A stretch of DNA of 64,000 nucleotides from Paraburkholderia azotifigens. Lineage in GTDB: Bacteria > Pseudomonadota > Gammaproteobacteria > Burkholderiales > Burkholderiaceae. The DNA lies in NCBI RefSeq assembly GCF_007995085.1, contig NZ_VOQS01000005.1, forward strand, positions 496,001 through 560,000, written 5' to 3'. The notes under the pieces were generated by a model, which had not been told where the DNA came from, searched no databases, and saw only the letters and a program-made list of their open reading frames with translations. Shown here piece by piece: positions 1 to 9,107 of this stretch (its first letter is position 1; every line of letters begins with the position of its first letter). Made by a program: the position numbers and the translations under genes.

Positions 1-38
1 GCGTTGAACAGCAGGCCCCAGAATCCGTTCTGTTTCAT
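1..38 (-). CDS. ABC transporter permease, second subunit (5' end only)
   Basis: Only the first 12 codons are inside the window; the gene runs off the left edge. The peptide begins MKQNGFWGLLFN and its start codon lies 7 bases after the stop of the first permease gene. A second permease following the first is the usual arrangement in spermidine/putrescine-type importers (PotB then PotC), so I infer a PotC-like inner-membrane subunit. The visible part carries no diagnostic motif; the call rests on operon position and on the MK-start followed by hydrophobic residues. Confidence 0.6.
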   Translation of the reverse strand, partial: MKQNGFWGLLFN

Positions 39-45
39 GATGGCC

Positions 46-904
46 TCAGTCGAAGATGTGCTTGAAGCGGCGTTCGGCGAGACGGCTGCAGCCCATCACG
101 ATCGCGACGTTCGCGATCAGCAGCAGCACCGCGATGCTTGCGCCGAGCGGCCAGTTCAGCGTGCCGAGGAACTCGTCGTAAGCGGCCGTCGCGACCACTT
201 TCAGACGGCGGCCGCCGATCAGCGCGGGCGTCGCGAAAGCCGAGGCGGACAGCGCGAACACGATGATCGAGCCGGACAGCACGCCGGGCATGATCTGCGG
301 CAGCACCACGCGGCGAAACACGCGCAGCGGCGAGCCGCCCATCGACAGCCCCGCCCATTCGACCTGCGGATCGAGCTTCTGCAGCGTCGCCCACACCGAC
401 ATCACCATGAACGGCACCAGCACATGCGTGAGCGCGATGATCATGCCCGTCATCGTGAAGACGAGGCGGATCGGCTCGGACGTGATGTGCAAGGCCTGTA
501 GCACGTTGTTCAGCACGCCGTTGTTGCCGAGCAGGATCTGCCAGCCGAGCGTGCGCACCACCACGGAAATCAGCAGCGGGCCGAGCACGATCAGCAGACA
601 CAGCGACTGCCACGGACGCTTCATGCGCGCGAGCACGATGGTCTCCGGCACGCCGAGCAGCACGCTCAGCAGCGTGACGGCGAGTGCGAGGCCCGCCGTG
701 CGCAGGAAGATTTCGCCGTAGTACGGATCGCTCAATACCTCGGCATAGTTCTTGAGCGTGTAGAGCGTCTGCACGCCCGCGACGTCGCTGAAGACGCGAA
801 ACGACAGCAGCAGCGTCAGCACGAGCGGCACGAACAGCAGGGCGCCGAACAGCAGCAGCGCGGGCGCGGACAGCAGCCACGGCGCCGCGCCCGCGCGCGA
901 GTCG

Positions 905-918
<14 letters not shown>
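46..918 (-). CDS. ABC transporter permease (PotB type)
   Basis: A 290-residue inner-membrane subunit of an ABC importer. Hydrophobic segments are visible near residues 13-37, 75-95, 105-130, 155-175, 215-235 and 260-280, fitting six membrane spans. The cytoplasmic EAA loop that docks on the ATPase is recognisable as EWAGLSMGG followed by LPQIMPGV at about residues 188-212. The start overlaps the end of the upstream ATPase gene by 14 bases, so the two are probably translationally coupled. It belongs to a minus-strand operon in the order binding protein, ATPase, permease, permease. The family imports polyamines and other small cationic or carboxylated solutes; the substrate cannot be read from this subunit. 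Confidence 0.9.
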
Positions 919-1975
<1,057 letters not shown>

Positions 1976-2028
1976 ATGCGTCGGTCCTGTTCAGATGCGG
2001 ACGGTCTGACTGATGAGCGGCACGCCGT

Positions 2029-3093
2029 CTAGCGTTCGACCGAGCGGTTCCAGCGCTCCGTCCATTCCGTGCGATGCTGGTTGATCGTGCTCCAGTCCAT
2101 CGCGGTCAGCTTGCCGACCTGTTCCGGGCCGTACGGCACGCGCGCGGCCACTTCGGGCGTCAGCTTGACTGTCTTGTTGACGGGCCCGAGGCCGATGCCT
2201 TGCGCCTGCATTGCCTGCACTTCGGGGCTCAGCAGGTACTGGATGAATTCCTGCGAGAGCTTCGGCTGCGCGTTTTCCGCCACCGCGCAGGCCGCGACCT
2301 GCAGCGCGACGCCGCCTTCCTTCGGATAGACGAACTTGAGCGGAAAGCCCGTGTTCTGTAGCGCGACCGCGCGGCCGCTGCCGTAGGGCGCGAGGATCAC
2401 GTCGCCCGCCTGCATCAGGCCGTCCATTTCGCCCGGCGTGGGCGCCCACGAGAGCACGTCGGGCGCGACCTGCTTCGTCATCGCGTTGAAGCCGGGATCG
2501 ATGTTCTTCTCGCCGCCGCCGTTCATTCGCGCGAGCATCACGAGCGTGTGCAGCCCATACGTGTTGGTGATGGGCGGGACGCCGAGCTTGCCCTTCAGGC
2601 GCTTGTCGGTGAGCACCTGCCAGGAGTCGGGCGCGGGCAGGCCGAGCTTTTTGAACGCCTCTTCGTTGTAGCCGATGCCCGTCGCCACCATGCCGACGCC
2701 GACAGCCGTCGGGCCGAGCCGCGCGAGGGGATAGATGTCCTTCATCACGGGCGCGTCGTCGACCTTCGCGCACAGGCCGAGCTGCATCGCCTGGTACATC
2801 GGGCCGTCGTCCATCACGGCGACGTTGATCTGCTGATGACCCTTCTGCGCCTGAAGCTTCGCGAGCGTGTCGCTCGAATTGCCCGCGACATAGACGATCT
2901 TCACGTCATGCGCTTTTTCGAACGGCGGAATGATCTTCTGGCGATAGAGCTGCTCGTTGGAGCCGCCGACGTTCGCGACGTAGAGCGTCGTGTCGGCCTG
3001 CGCGTACAGAGAAGCCGTCAGACAGGCGAGGGACAGCGCGGAGGAGAAAACCCGGGTCGTAAAACGGCAACGGCGGCGCAGCGTTTCTTGCAT
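2029..3093 (-). CDS. ABC transporter periplasmic substrate-binding protein (PotD-like)
   Basis: A 354-residue exported solute-binding protein. The N-terminus has several arginines, a hydrophobic stretch and a likely signal peptidase site after AQA, so the mature protein would begin at DTTLYVANVGG. The rest fits the extracellular binding fold of family 1/8 used by spermidine, iron and thiamine importers. I place the start at 3093 rather than at an in-frame ATG 51 bases upstream because AAGGAG lies about 8 bases before it and the signal peptide begins there. It is the first gene of the importer operon and diverges from a LysR gene, which is its likely regulator. Ligand unknown; polyamine is only a family-level guess. 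Confidence 0.88.
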   Translation of the reverse strand: MQETLRRRCRFTTRVFSSALSLACLTASLYAQADTTLYVANVGGSNEQLYRQKIIPPFEKAHDVKIVYVAGNSSDTLAKLQAQKGHQQINVAVMDDGPMYQAMQLGLCAKVDDAPVMKDIYPLARLGPTAVGVGMVATGIGYNEEAFKKLGLPAPDSWQVLTDKRLKGKLGVPPITNTYGLHTLVMLARMNGGGEKNIDPGFNAMTKQVAPDVLSWAPTPGEMDGLMQAGDVILAPYGSGRAVALQNTGFPLKFVYPKEGGVALQVAACAVAENAQPKLSQEFIQYLLSPEVQAMQAQGIGLGPVNKTVKLTPEVAARVPYGPEQVGKLTAMDWSTINQHRTEWTERWNRSVER

Positions 3094-3228
3094 GACGGCG
3101 ATCTCCTTGGAGTGTGGGAAGGGACGCTCTGGCGGCGTATCCATGCGACACAGTCTGGTCCGCTATGGTCATATCGTCCAATACGAATAAAATAGCAATC
3201 CATACATGGCTGATATGGGTTGATGCCG
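3094..3228. promoter_or_regulatory. Divergent promoter region between ABC importer and LysR gene
   Basis: These 135 bases separate the importer operon and the LysR gene. The right half (about 3160-3215) is far richer in A and T than its surroundings and contains related ATATC/GATAT and CATA/TATG elements, as expected for a LysR-controlled divergent promoter. I could not define one clear palindrome, so no precise operator is called. Confidence 0.5.
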
Positions 3229-4191
3229 ATGAATCTGAAACATGTCGAGGCGTTTCGCGCTGTCATGGTGGCCGGGTCGATGACGGCGGCGGCGAAGGCG
3301 CTGTTCACGTCGCAGCCGAACGTCAGCCGTCTGATCTCGCAGCTCGAACGCGAAACGGGCTTGCTGCTGTTTCAGCGCAGCGGCGTGCGGCTGATTCCGA
3401 CCAGCGAAGGCACGGCGTTCTTTCGCGAAGTGGAGCGCGCGTATGTGGGTCTGCAAGGGCTCGCGAATGCCGCTGCGCAGATCCGCAACCTGGGCAGCGG
3501 ACGTCTGCGCATCGCGGCGATGCCGTCAGCGGGACTCACGCTCGTGCCGCACGCGATCAAGCGTTTTCAGGCGCTGCATCCCGGCGTGACGGTGTCGCTG
3601 CATGTGAATACGTCGGGGACGGTGAATCACTGGACGGCATCGCAGTTCTGCGATCTCGGCGTGGCGGTGTACATCAGCGAGGCGTCGAATTGCGATGTCG
3701 AGATGCTCTCGAAGGTGGCGGCCGTCTGCGTGATGCCGGCTTCGCACAGGCTTGCGACGAAGCCTTCCATCAAGCCGTCCGATCTCGAAGGCGAGTCGTT
3801 CATCTCGCTGTGCCACGGCGACGGCACGCGCGTACAGATGGACGAGGTGTTCGCGCGAGCGGGCGTGCAACGCGTGCTCGCAATCGAAGCGCAATACACG
3901 GCGATCTGCTGCGAACTGGTGCGCTGCGGAATGGGCGTGACGCTCGCGCATCCTGTCGTGGCGCGGGATTTCGCCGGGCCGGATATCGCGATCAGGCCGT
4001 TCTCGCCGGCTGTGCTATTTCCGACCTATCTGCTGTTTCCGCCGCACCGGCCGCGCGAGCGGCTGGCGTCCGCATTCGTCGAAGTGCTGCGCGAGGAGCA
4101 TGACGAACTGATCGGGAAAATGAAGGACATCGTGCCCGATTCGACGCCGAAGCGTGTGCGCAGGCAAGGCGTAAAACGGGCCGTTCAGTGA
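3229..4191 (+). CDS. LysR family transcriptional regulator
   Basis: A 320-residue LysR regulator. The N-terminal winged helix-turn-helix is clear: MNLKHVEAFRAVM, then GSMTAAAKALFTSQPNVSRL and QLERETGLLLFQR (residues 1-60), followed by a substrate-binding effector domain from about residue 90. The start at 3229 gives the usual LysR N-terminus and has GGG about 9 bases upstream; an ATG two codons earlier is also possible. The gene diverges from the polyamine-type ABC operon and most likely controls it in response to the imported solute or a metabolite. It ends 60 bases from the convergent ppnP gene. Confidence 0.92.
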   Translation: MNLKHVEAFRAVMVAGSMTAAAKALFTSQPNVSRLISQLERETGLLLFQRSGVRLIPTSEGTAFFREVERAYVGLQGLANAAAQIRNLGSGRLRIAAMPSAGLTLVPHAIKRFQALHPGVTVSLHVNTSGTVNHWTASQFCDLGVAVYISEASNCDVEMLSKVAAVCVMPASHRLATKPSIKPSDLEGESFISLCHGDGTRVQMDEVFARAGVQRVLAIEAQYTAICCELVRCGMGVTLAHPVVARDFAGPDIAIRPFSPAVLFPTYLLFPPHRPRERLASAFVEVLREEHDELIGKMKDIVPDSTPKRVRRQGVKRAVQ

Positions 4192-4201
4192 TGAGGAAGA
4201 T

Positions 4202-4234
4202 TGCCGCGACGACGGTGCAGGCAGCGTCGCGGCA
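4202..4234. terminator. Hairpin between convergent genes
   Basis: Perfect 10-base inverted repeat, TGCCGCGACG at 4202-4211 and CGTCGCGGCA at 4225-4234, with a 13-base loop. It lies in the 59-base space between the convergent LysR and ppnP genes. Neither side has a strong T tract, so it is a probable bidirectional terminator or 3'-protecting stem rather than a textbook intrinsic terminator. Confidence 0.55.
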
Positions 4235-4250
4235 TGACGCGAATGCGTCG

Positions 4251-4571
4251 TTACAGATAGCTGCACACGTAGTCGAGCGTCTCGACCACGTCGATATCGA
4301 AGCGGCTCTTGCCGGGCACCGAGAACGACTCGCCCGCGGCATAGGTCTTCCACTCGTCGCTGCCGTCCAGGCGGATACGGCACTTGCCGGCCTGCACTTC
4401 CATCAGTTCCGGCGCGTCGGTGCCGAAGTTGAGCGTGCCGGGCAGGATCACGCCGAGTGTCTTGCGCGTGCCGTCGGCGAACAGAACGGTGTGCGACACA
4501 CACTTGCCGTCGAAGTAGACGTTGGCTTTCTTGACTACGGAAACCTGATCGAATTGCGTTGCGGCCGTCAT
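4251..4571 (-). CDS. ppnP: Pyrimidine/purine nucleoside phosphorylase PpnP
   Basis: A 106-residue single-domain cupin-like protein of the former DUF1255/YaiE family, whose E. coli member splits many nucleosides with phosphate into base and ribose 1-phosphate. Family features are visible: an N-terminal [13 protein letters not shown] stretch, [16 protein letters not shown] in the middle, and the ending VPGKSRFDI...DYVCSYL, matching the YLCRYL ending of the E. coli protein. Start 4571 is favoured because GGAGG sits about 9 bases before it. It appears monocistronic, convergent with the LysR gene and downstream of aroQ on the same strand. Confidence 0.9.
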   Translation of the reverse strand: MTAATQFDQVSVVKKANVYFDGKCVSHTVLFADGTRKTLGVILPGTLNFGTDAPELMEVQAGKCRIRLDGSDEWKTYAAGESFSVPGKSRFDIDVVETLDYVCSYL

Positions 4572-4673
4572 GGCGGTGATCCTCCGGGGCGTTGTGAATG
4601 GATGCGGCGGCGCCATGCGGATCCACGTGGAAGCGATGGCGCGAGCCCGCCATCATACCAACGCCCGAAGGAC

Positions 4674-5117
4674 TCACCCTCGTGCGATCTGCGCGACGGC
4701 CGCCCGCAACGCGAGCGTATAGCTGTCTATCCCAAACCCGCAAATCTGTCCGCTGACGATATCGGCGAACACGGAACGATGCCGGAACGCCTCACGCGCG
4801 TGAATGTTCGACATGTGCAACTCGACGACAGGGCAGGTGAGGATCGCGAGCGCATCGCGGATGCCGTAGCTGTAGTGCGTCCATGCCCCGGCGTTGATCA
4901 GCACGGCGTCCTTGCGTTCCTCGAACGCATGATGGATCCGCTCGCACATGGCGGCTTCGCTATTGGTCTGGAACGATTCGACTGCCACGCCCAGTTCCTC
5001 GCCGAGCGTGCGCAGCGTCGCATCGATATCGGCGAGCGTGACGGTTCCGTACTGGACAGGGTCGCGCTTGCCGAACATGTTGTGGTTGATGCCGTGAAGC
5101 ATCAGGATCTGCTTCAT
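4674..5117 (-). CDS. aroQ: Type II 3-dehydroquinate dehydratase-like protein
   Basis: A 147-residue protein of the small dodecameric type II dehydroquinase family, which interconverts 3-dehydroquinate and 3-dehydroshikimate. Family marks are KRDPVQYG with the expected catalytic tyrosine (Y23), NAGAWTHYS and HMSNIHAREAFRHRS, which carries the catalytic histidine region. The usual GPNLNLLG is altered to GINHNMFG at residues 9-16, which suggests a catabolic paralog or a shifted substrate. It is the last gene of a six-gene operon, 19 bases after the AroE-like gene. A role in quinate-type catabolism fits the context better than the housekeeping shikimate pathway. Confidence 0.85.
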   Translation of the reverse strand: MKQILMLHGINHNMFGKRDPVQYGTVTLADIDATLRTLGEELGVAVESFQTNSEAAMCERIHHAFEERKDAVLINAGAWTHYSYGIRDALAILTCPVVELHMSNIHAREAFRHRSVFADIVSGQICGFGIDSYTLALRAAVAQIARG

Positions 5118-5136
5118 GCGTGCCGTCTCCATGCGT

Positions 5137-5973
5137 TCAGTCGAGAGGTACCGTCAGCCGGTCGATCGCGGCGCGAGTCTCCGGGCGTACGCCGCGCCAC
5201 CATGCGAAGGCTTCCGCAGCCTGCTCGACGAGCATGCCGACGCCATCGGCGATGTGGTGCACGCCCGCGTTGCGGGCGAGCCGCAGGAACGGCGTGAGCC
5301 CCTTGCCGTAGGCCAGTTCGTAGGCCGTGCCTTGCGGACTGAACACGCTGGGCGGAACGGGCGGCAACTGGCCCGTGAGACTCGCCGACGTAGCGTTGAC
5401 CACGAGGTCGAAACGGCCTTGCGCCGCGAGGTCGTGGTATCCGCACGCGCGCAGCGCACTGCCGTGCGCGCCCGTTTGCGCCGCCAGCGCTTCGGCTTTG
5501 GACACGTCCCGATTCGCCATCACCAGTTCGGCGGGGCGGGCCGCGAGGAACGGCAACAGCGCGCCGCGTGCCGCGCCGCCCGCGCCGAGCATCAGCACGC
5601 GCTTGCCCGCGAGCCGCACGCCGAGATTGACCTCGATATCGCGCAGCAGGCCGATGCCGTCGAAGTTCTCGCCGAGAATGCGGCCGTCTTCGAATTTCAG
5701 CGCGTTGACCGCGCCTGCGAGCGCCGCGCGCGCACTGCGTTCGTCGGCGAGCGCGTACGCCTTGAGCTTGAAGGGCGCGGTGACGTTCATACCCTTGCCG
5801 CCTTCGGCCGAGAAAGCGCGCACGACGCGGGCAAAGCCCTCTTCAGGATCGAGTGGGCCTTCTATTGCGACGTAAGTCATGTCTTGCCGCGTCGCCTCGG
5901 CAAACAGGCCGTGAATCAACGGCGACTTCGTGTGTCCGATCGGGTTGCCGATCACTGCATACTGGTCAGTCAT
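5137..5973 (-). CDS. aroE: Shikimate dehydrogenase-like oxidoreductase (first copy)
   Basis: A 278-residue NAD(P)-dependent dehydrogenase of the shikimate/quinate dehydrogenase family. The N-terminal substrate domain has AVIGNPIGHTKSP and the catalytic lysine in NVTAPFK (K69); the catalytic aspartate is D105 in NFDG. The nucleotide site is GAGGAARG near residues 128-135. Two pocket positions differ from E. coli AroE: HSKS becomes HTKS and NTDG becomes NFDG, so the true substrate may not be shikimate. The start at 5973 begins the recognisable MTDQYAVIGNP; the reading frame stays open further upstream, but that part is antisense to the CoA-transferase. The gap to the upstream gene is 7 bases. 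Confidence 0.88.
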   Translation of the reverse strand: MTDQYAVIGNPIGHTKSPLIHGLFAEATRQDMTYVAIEGPLDPEEGFARVVRAFSAEGGKGMNVTAPFKLKAYALADERSARAALAGAVNALKFEDGRILGENFDGIGLLRDIEVNLGVRLAGKRVLMLGAGGAARGALLPFLAARPAELVMANRDVSKAEALAAQTGAHGSALRACGYHDLAAQGRFDLVVNATSASLTGQLPPVPPSVFSPQGTAYELAYGKGLTPFLRLARNAGVHHIADGVGMLVEQAAEAFAWWRGVRPETRAAIDRLTVPLD

Positions 5974-5980
5974 CTTGATC

Positions 5981-7192
5981 TCACTTCGAGTAGAGAACGC
6001 CTTCCGTTTGCATCGCATCGATCTCGGCAGCGGAGAAGCCCAGCGATTGCGCGACATCGGCGTTGTGCTGGCCGAGGTCCGGCGCGACTTCGCGGATCGT
6101 CGTGTCGCAATGGGAGAAACGAAAAGGGAGGTTGGGCAGGCGCAGCGTGCCGTAGCGAGGATGTTGCTGCTCGACCACCATGCCGCGCGCCTGGATCTGC
6201 GGATCGTCGAGCACCTCGTCGATGCGCTGCACCTTCGCGCACGGCACGTCGATGCCATCGAGCAAGGCCAGCACCTGCGCCACCGGACGCGAGGCCACCC
6301 ACGGCTGGACCACGGACAGGATCGCCGTCCGGTGCGCGTTGCGGCCCACGCTGTCGTGAAAGCGCGTATCGCCGCCGAAGCCCGCCGGGCCGCCATGCGT
6401 TTCGATCAGCGCGGCAAAACGCTTCCATGCGTCGTCCACCTGCGCGGCGATCACGAGATCGCCGTCCGCGGCGCGAAACACGCCGTAGAGTGTCGAAGTC
6501 GGCATGTCGTGTCCCGTCTGCTCCGGCAGCACGCCGCGCAGCGTGTAGCACTGCACCGCATATTCGTGCATCGAGACGAGCGTGTCGTACAGCGCCATGT
6601 CGATATGCTGGCCGCGCCCGCTCTTCGCGCGGCCGAGCAGTGCCGCGTTGATGGCCGCGACCGCGTGGATGCCCGTGTACATGTCGCCGAGCGAGATGCG
6701 CAGCAGCGGCGGCGGCTCGCCCGGCGTGCCGACCATCTGCATGATCCCGCTCTTCGCTTCCGCGATCAGGCCGAAGCCCGCGCGATGCGCGTCGGGGCCC
6801 GTGTGTCCGTAGGCGGAGATCGAACAGTAGACGAGTCCTGGATTGCGCGCCGACAACGCTTCATAGCCGAGACCGAGCTTGTCCAGCGCGCCGGGGCGGT
6901 AGTTCTCGACGAACACATCGGCGGAATCGCACAGGCGCTGCATGAATTCCTTGCCGAGCGGATCTTTCATATCGACGCTGACGCCGCGCTTGCCCATGTT
7001 CAACTGCAGAAAATAGCCGCTTTGCCGATCGTCGAGCACGGTCGCGTGCTGGCGGCCCGCGTCGCCGCTGCCGGGTCGCTCGACCTTGATGACTTCGGCG
7101 CCGAGCGCCGCGAGACAGCGGCCCACATAGGGGCCGGCAAGAAAATGGCTATAGTCGACGACGCGTATGCCTTCGAGCGGACGTGCCTGCAT
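5981..7192 (-). CDS. Class III (CaiB/BaiF family) CoA-transferase
   Basis: A 403-residue CoA-transferase that moves CoA between carboxylic acids. Family marks are LEGIRVVDYSHFLAGPY at the N-terminus, GAEVIKVERPGSGD at 31-44, FVENYRPGALDKLGLGY at 94-110, and D170 in SLGDMYTG, which aligns with the catalytic aspartate of formyl-CoA transferase. The length is normal. Its start overlaps the MaoC stop by one base (TGATG). Being between a MaoC hydratase and a shikimate dehydrogenase-like enzyme implies that the pathway activates an organic acid to a CoA thioester. The donor and acceptor acids are unknown. Confidence 0.92.
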   Translation of the reverse strand: MQARPLEGIRVVDYSHFLAGPYVGRCLAALGAEVIKVERPGSGDAGRQHATVLDDRQSGYFLQLNMGKRGVSVDMKDPLGKEFMQRLCDSADVFVENYRPGALDKLGLGYEALSARNPGLVYCSISAYGHTGPDAHRAGFGLIAEAKSGIMQMVGTPGEPPPLLRISLGDMYTGIHAVAAINAALLGRAKSGRGQHIDMALYDTLVSMHEYAVQCYTLRGVLPEQTGHDMPTSTLYGVFRAADGDLVIAAQVDDAWKRFAALIETHGGPAGFGGDTRFHDSVGRNAHRTAILSVVQPWVASRPVAQVLALLDGIDVPCAKVQRIDEVLDDPQIQARGMVVEQQHPRYGTLRLPNLPFRFSHCDTTIREVAPDLGQHNADVAQSLGFSAAEIDAMQTEGVLYSK

Positions 7193-7650
7193 CAGAACAC
7201 TCCCGGCCGGCGCGGCACCATCAGACGATGCTCGCCGCGTTGCACGACTTCACCGTGCTGATTGACCAGTTCGGAAGGCAGCACGACGATGCCCCAATCG
7301 GGGCGGCTCTTGCTCGGCCGCATCGCGCCTACGCGGAACTTGACGTGCAGTATGTCGTTGACCTTGATCGGCAACAGAAAGTCCCACGTCCAGCCGAGCG
7401 ACATGCCGGGCAGGAAGCGATAGTCGCTCTGCGTCTTGAGACCGTCGGCGATCGACAATCCGAACAGCCCGTGCGCAACGAGGCAGCCGAAGTGGCTTGT
7501 ATTCGCGTATGCCTCGTCGACGTGCACGGGCGTATGGTCCCCCGTGAGGTCGGCGTACGCGAGGATGCGTTCTTTCGTGACGGTGTAGTTCGGGCTCACG
7601 CATTCGTCGCCTTCGCGCGCGTCGTCCCAGTACTTCTCGATGATCGTCAT
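7192..7650 (-). CDS. MaoC family (R)-specific enoyl-CoA hydratase-like protein
   Basis: A 152-residue hot-dog-fold protein. The hydratase motif appears as ADLTGDHTPVHVDEAYA, with the catalytic pair D38 and H43 expected for (R)-specific enoyl-CoA or mesaconyl-type hydratases. The start at 7650 gives the family-like MTIIEKYWDDAREGD; a longer open frame upstream overlaps the VOC gene and is not coding. The stop shares one base with the CoA-transferase start and the gap to the VOC gene is 2 bases, so the genes are tightly coupled. It probably adds water to, or removes it from, the CoA thioester made by the neighbouring transferase. Confidence 0.9.
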   Translation of the reverse strand: MTIIEKYWDDAREGDECVSPNYTVTKERILAYADLTGDHTPVHVDEAYANTSHFGCLVAHGLFGLSIADGLKTQSDYRFLPGMSLGWTWDFLLPIKVNDILHVKFRVGAMRPSKSRPDWGIVVLPSELVNQHGEVVQRGEHRLMVPRRPGVF

Positions 7651-7652
7651 GT

Positions 7653-8045
7653 TCACGCCTCCGCGCGCGGGTTGAGATTCAGCGCCTGTGCGACGCACGA
7701 CGCCGGTTTTGCCTGGATCAGTTCGACGGCGAGACCATCGGGCAGGCGCAACCAGTTGCGTCCTTGCGGCATTTCGCTTACCGCATATTTCTGTGCCGCG
7801 GCCAGCGCGGCGTCGAGGTCTTCGCACATCACCCCGAGATGCGCGAGACGGCCTTCGGGACCGTCGTGTTGCGGCGCATGAATGAACTGCAAGCCGCCGA
7901 CTGTCCAGTACTGGCGCGGCGCGTCGACCGTACCGTCGACTTCGCGCATCGTCATGCCGAAGACGTCTTCGAAGAAGCGGATGTGCCACTGGATGTCCTT
8001 CACCCAGATGGCCACATGTTCGAGATAAGCCCTGGAGCCGCTCAT
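7653..8045 (-). CDS. VOC (glyoxalase/bleomycin resistance) superfamily protein
   Basis: A 130-residue vicinal-oxygen-chelate protein with paired beta-alpha-beta-beta-beta modules: LEHVAIWVKDIQWHIRFFEDVFGM near the start and AHLGVMCEDLDAALAAAQKY in the second half. H10 and E123 in LAVELIQA are candidate metal ligands; one would-be ligand site contains HAPQHDG. The family includes isomerases, lyases and ring-cleavage enzymes, so the reaction is open. The start overlaps the PanE-like stop by 4 bases (ATGA), so it is translationally coupled in the six-gene operon. Confidence 0.87.
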   Translation of the reverse strand: MSGSRAYLEHVAIWVKDIQWHIRFFEDVFGMTMREVDGTVDAPRQYWTVGGLQFIHAPQHDGPEGRLAHLGVMCEDLDAALAAAQKYAVSEMPQGRNWLRLPDGLAVELIQAKPASCVAQALNLNPRAEA

Positions 8046-8992
8046 GCCGTTGTCTCCTTGCGCTGCTGGTCGGCCATGGCGCGCTCGATGCCCTTGATGC
8101 AGGACACCAGCGTCGCGTTGACGGGCGTCGGCACGCCGAGACGTTCTCCCCAGCGCACGACGGAACCGTTGATGAAATCGATCTCGGTGATCGAGCCTTT
8201 CTCGAGGCTTTGCAGCATCGACGTCCTGAACGCAGGCGAAAGCCCTTCGGCCGCGAGGGTCCATGCCTGTTCGGCGTCTGTCATCGACAGCCGGACGCCC
8301 GCGGCCTGCGCCGCAGCGATCGCTTCGGAGACGGCTGCGAGCGCCGTCGCCTTCAACAAGGGCTCGTCGTAGAGCTGACCGTAGGTGAGACGCGTGATGC
8401 CCGTGAGCGCGCCCGTCGCGACGTTGACGAGAAGCTTGTCCCACATGGTGCCCATGATGTTGTCGCTGACGGTGGTCAGCAGGCCGGCGGCGTTGAAGGC
8501 ATCGGCGATCGCCTGCACGCGCCGCGTGAGCCGGCCGTCCAGTTCGCCGATGTAGGTCGCTTTGCCCTTTACGCCGGACTGGATGTGGCCCGGCCCGCGC
8601 AGCACGCCGCCCACATAGGTTTTGCCTGCCAGCACGCGTTCGCGGCCGACGATATCGGCGAGGATGTCTTCATGGCCGAGACCGTTCTGCAGCGACAGCA
8701 CGCGCGTATCCGGTCCGACCAGGGCGAGCGCGCCGCGCATCGCGGCGTCCGTGTGAAAGGACTTGACCAGCACGATGACGAGATCCACGGCGCCGATTTC
8801 CTCGGCTCGCGTCGCCGCGCGCACGGCGATGCGCCGCGTGCCGGCTTCGTCGTCGATTTGCAGGCCGTCGCGACGCATCGTGTCGACATGGGCGGGCGAG
8901 CGGTCCAGCAACCAGGTTTCATGGCCGCCTTCCGTGAGTGTGGCGCCGATCGCGCAACCTAATGCGCCGGCGCCGAGAATCGCAATCTTCAA
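8042..8992 (-). CDS. Ketopantoate reductase (ApbA/PanE) family protein
   Basis: A 316-residue NADP-dependent 2-ketoacid/2-hydroxyacid reductase-like protein. The Rossmann motif KIAILGAGALGCAIG opens the protein and the C-terminal helical domain contains DKLLVNVATGALTGI and the ending SCIKGIERAM. I assign a TTG start at 8992 because AAGGAG lies about 8 bases upstream and the frame before it lacks family features. It is first in the six-gene operon and probably oxidises or reduces a hydroxy/keto acid in that pathway rather than making pantoate. It diverges from a LysR gene. Confidence 0.86.
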   Translation of the reverse strand: MKIAILGAGALGCAIGATLTEGGHETWLLDRSPAHVDTMRRDGLQIDDEAGTRRIAVRAATRAEEIGAVDLVIVLVKSFHTDAAMRGALALVGPDTRVLSLQNGLGHEDILADIVGRERVLAGKTYVGGVLRGPGHIQSGVKGKATYIGELDGRLTRRVQAIADAFNAAGLLTTVSDNIMGTMWDKLLVNVATGALTGITRLTYGQLYDEPLLKATALAAVSEAIAAAQAAGVRLSMTDAEQAWTLAAEGLSPAFRTSMLQSLEKGSITEIDFINGSVVRWGERLGVPTPVNATLVSCIKGIERAMADQQRKETTA

Positions 8993-9058
8993 CTGGCTTC
9001 TCCTTGACGTGTAGCCGAACGATAGGAGTTGCCGTCTATGCTGACAATGCAATGGCGA

Positions 9059-9072
9059 CAATGGCATCATTG
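9059..9072. promoter_or_regulatory. Candidate LysR operator, palindrome CAATG-N4-CATTG
   Basis: The 115-base divergent space between the PanE-like and LysR genes holds the palindrome CAATGGCATCATTG. Two extra direct CAATG copies precede it at 9045-9049 and 9050-9054. Dyad-symmetric repeats in a divergent LysR intergenic region are the typical binding-site arrangement; assigning it to this regulator is inference. Confidence 0.45.
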
Positions 9073-9107
9073 CCGTACGTAATAACGCACGACGACACCC
9101 GCCCGCG

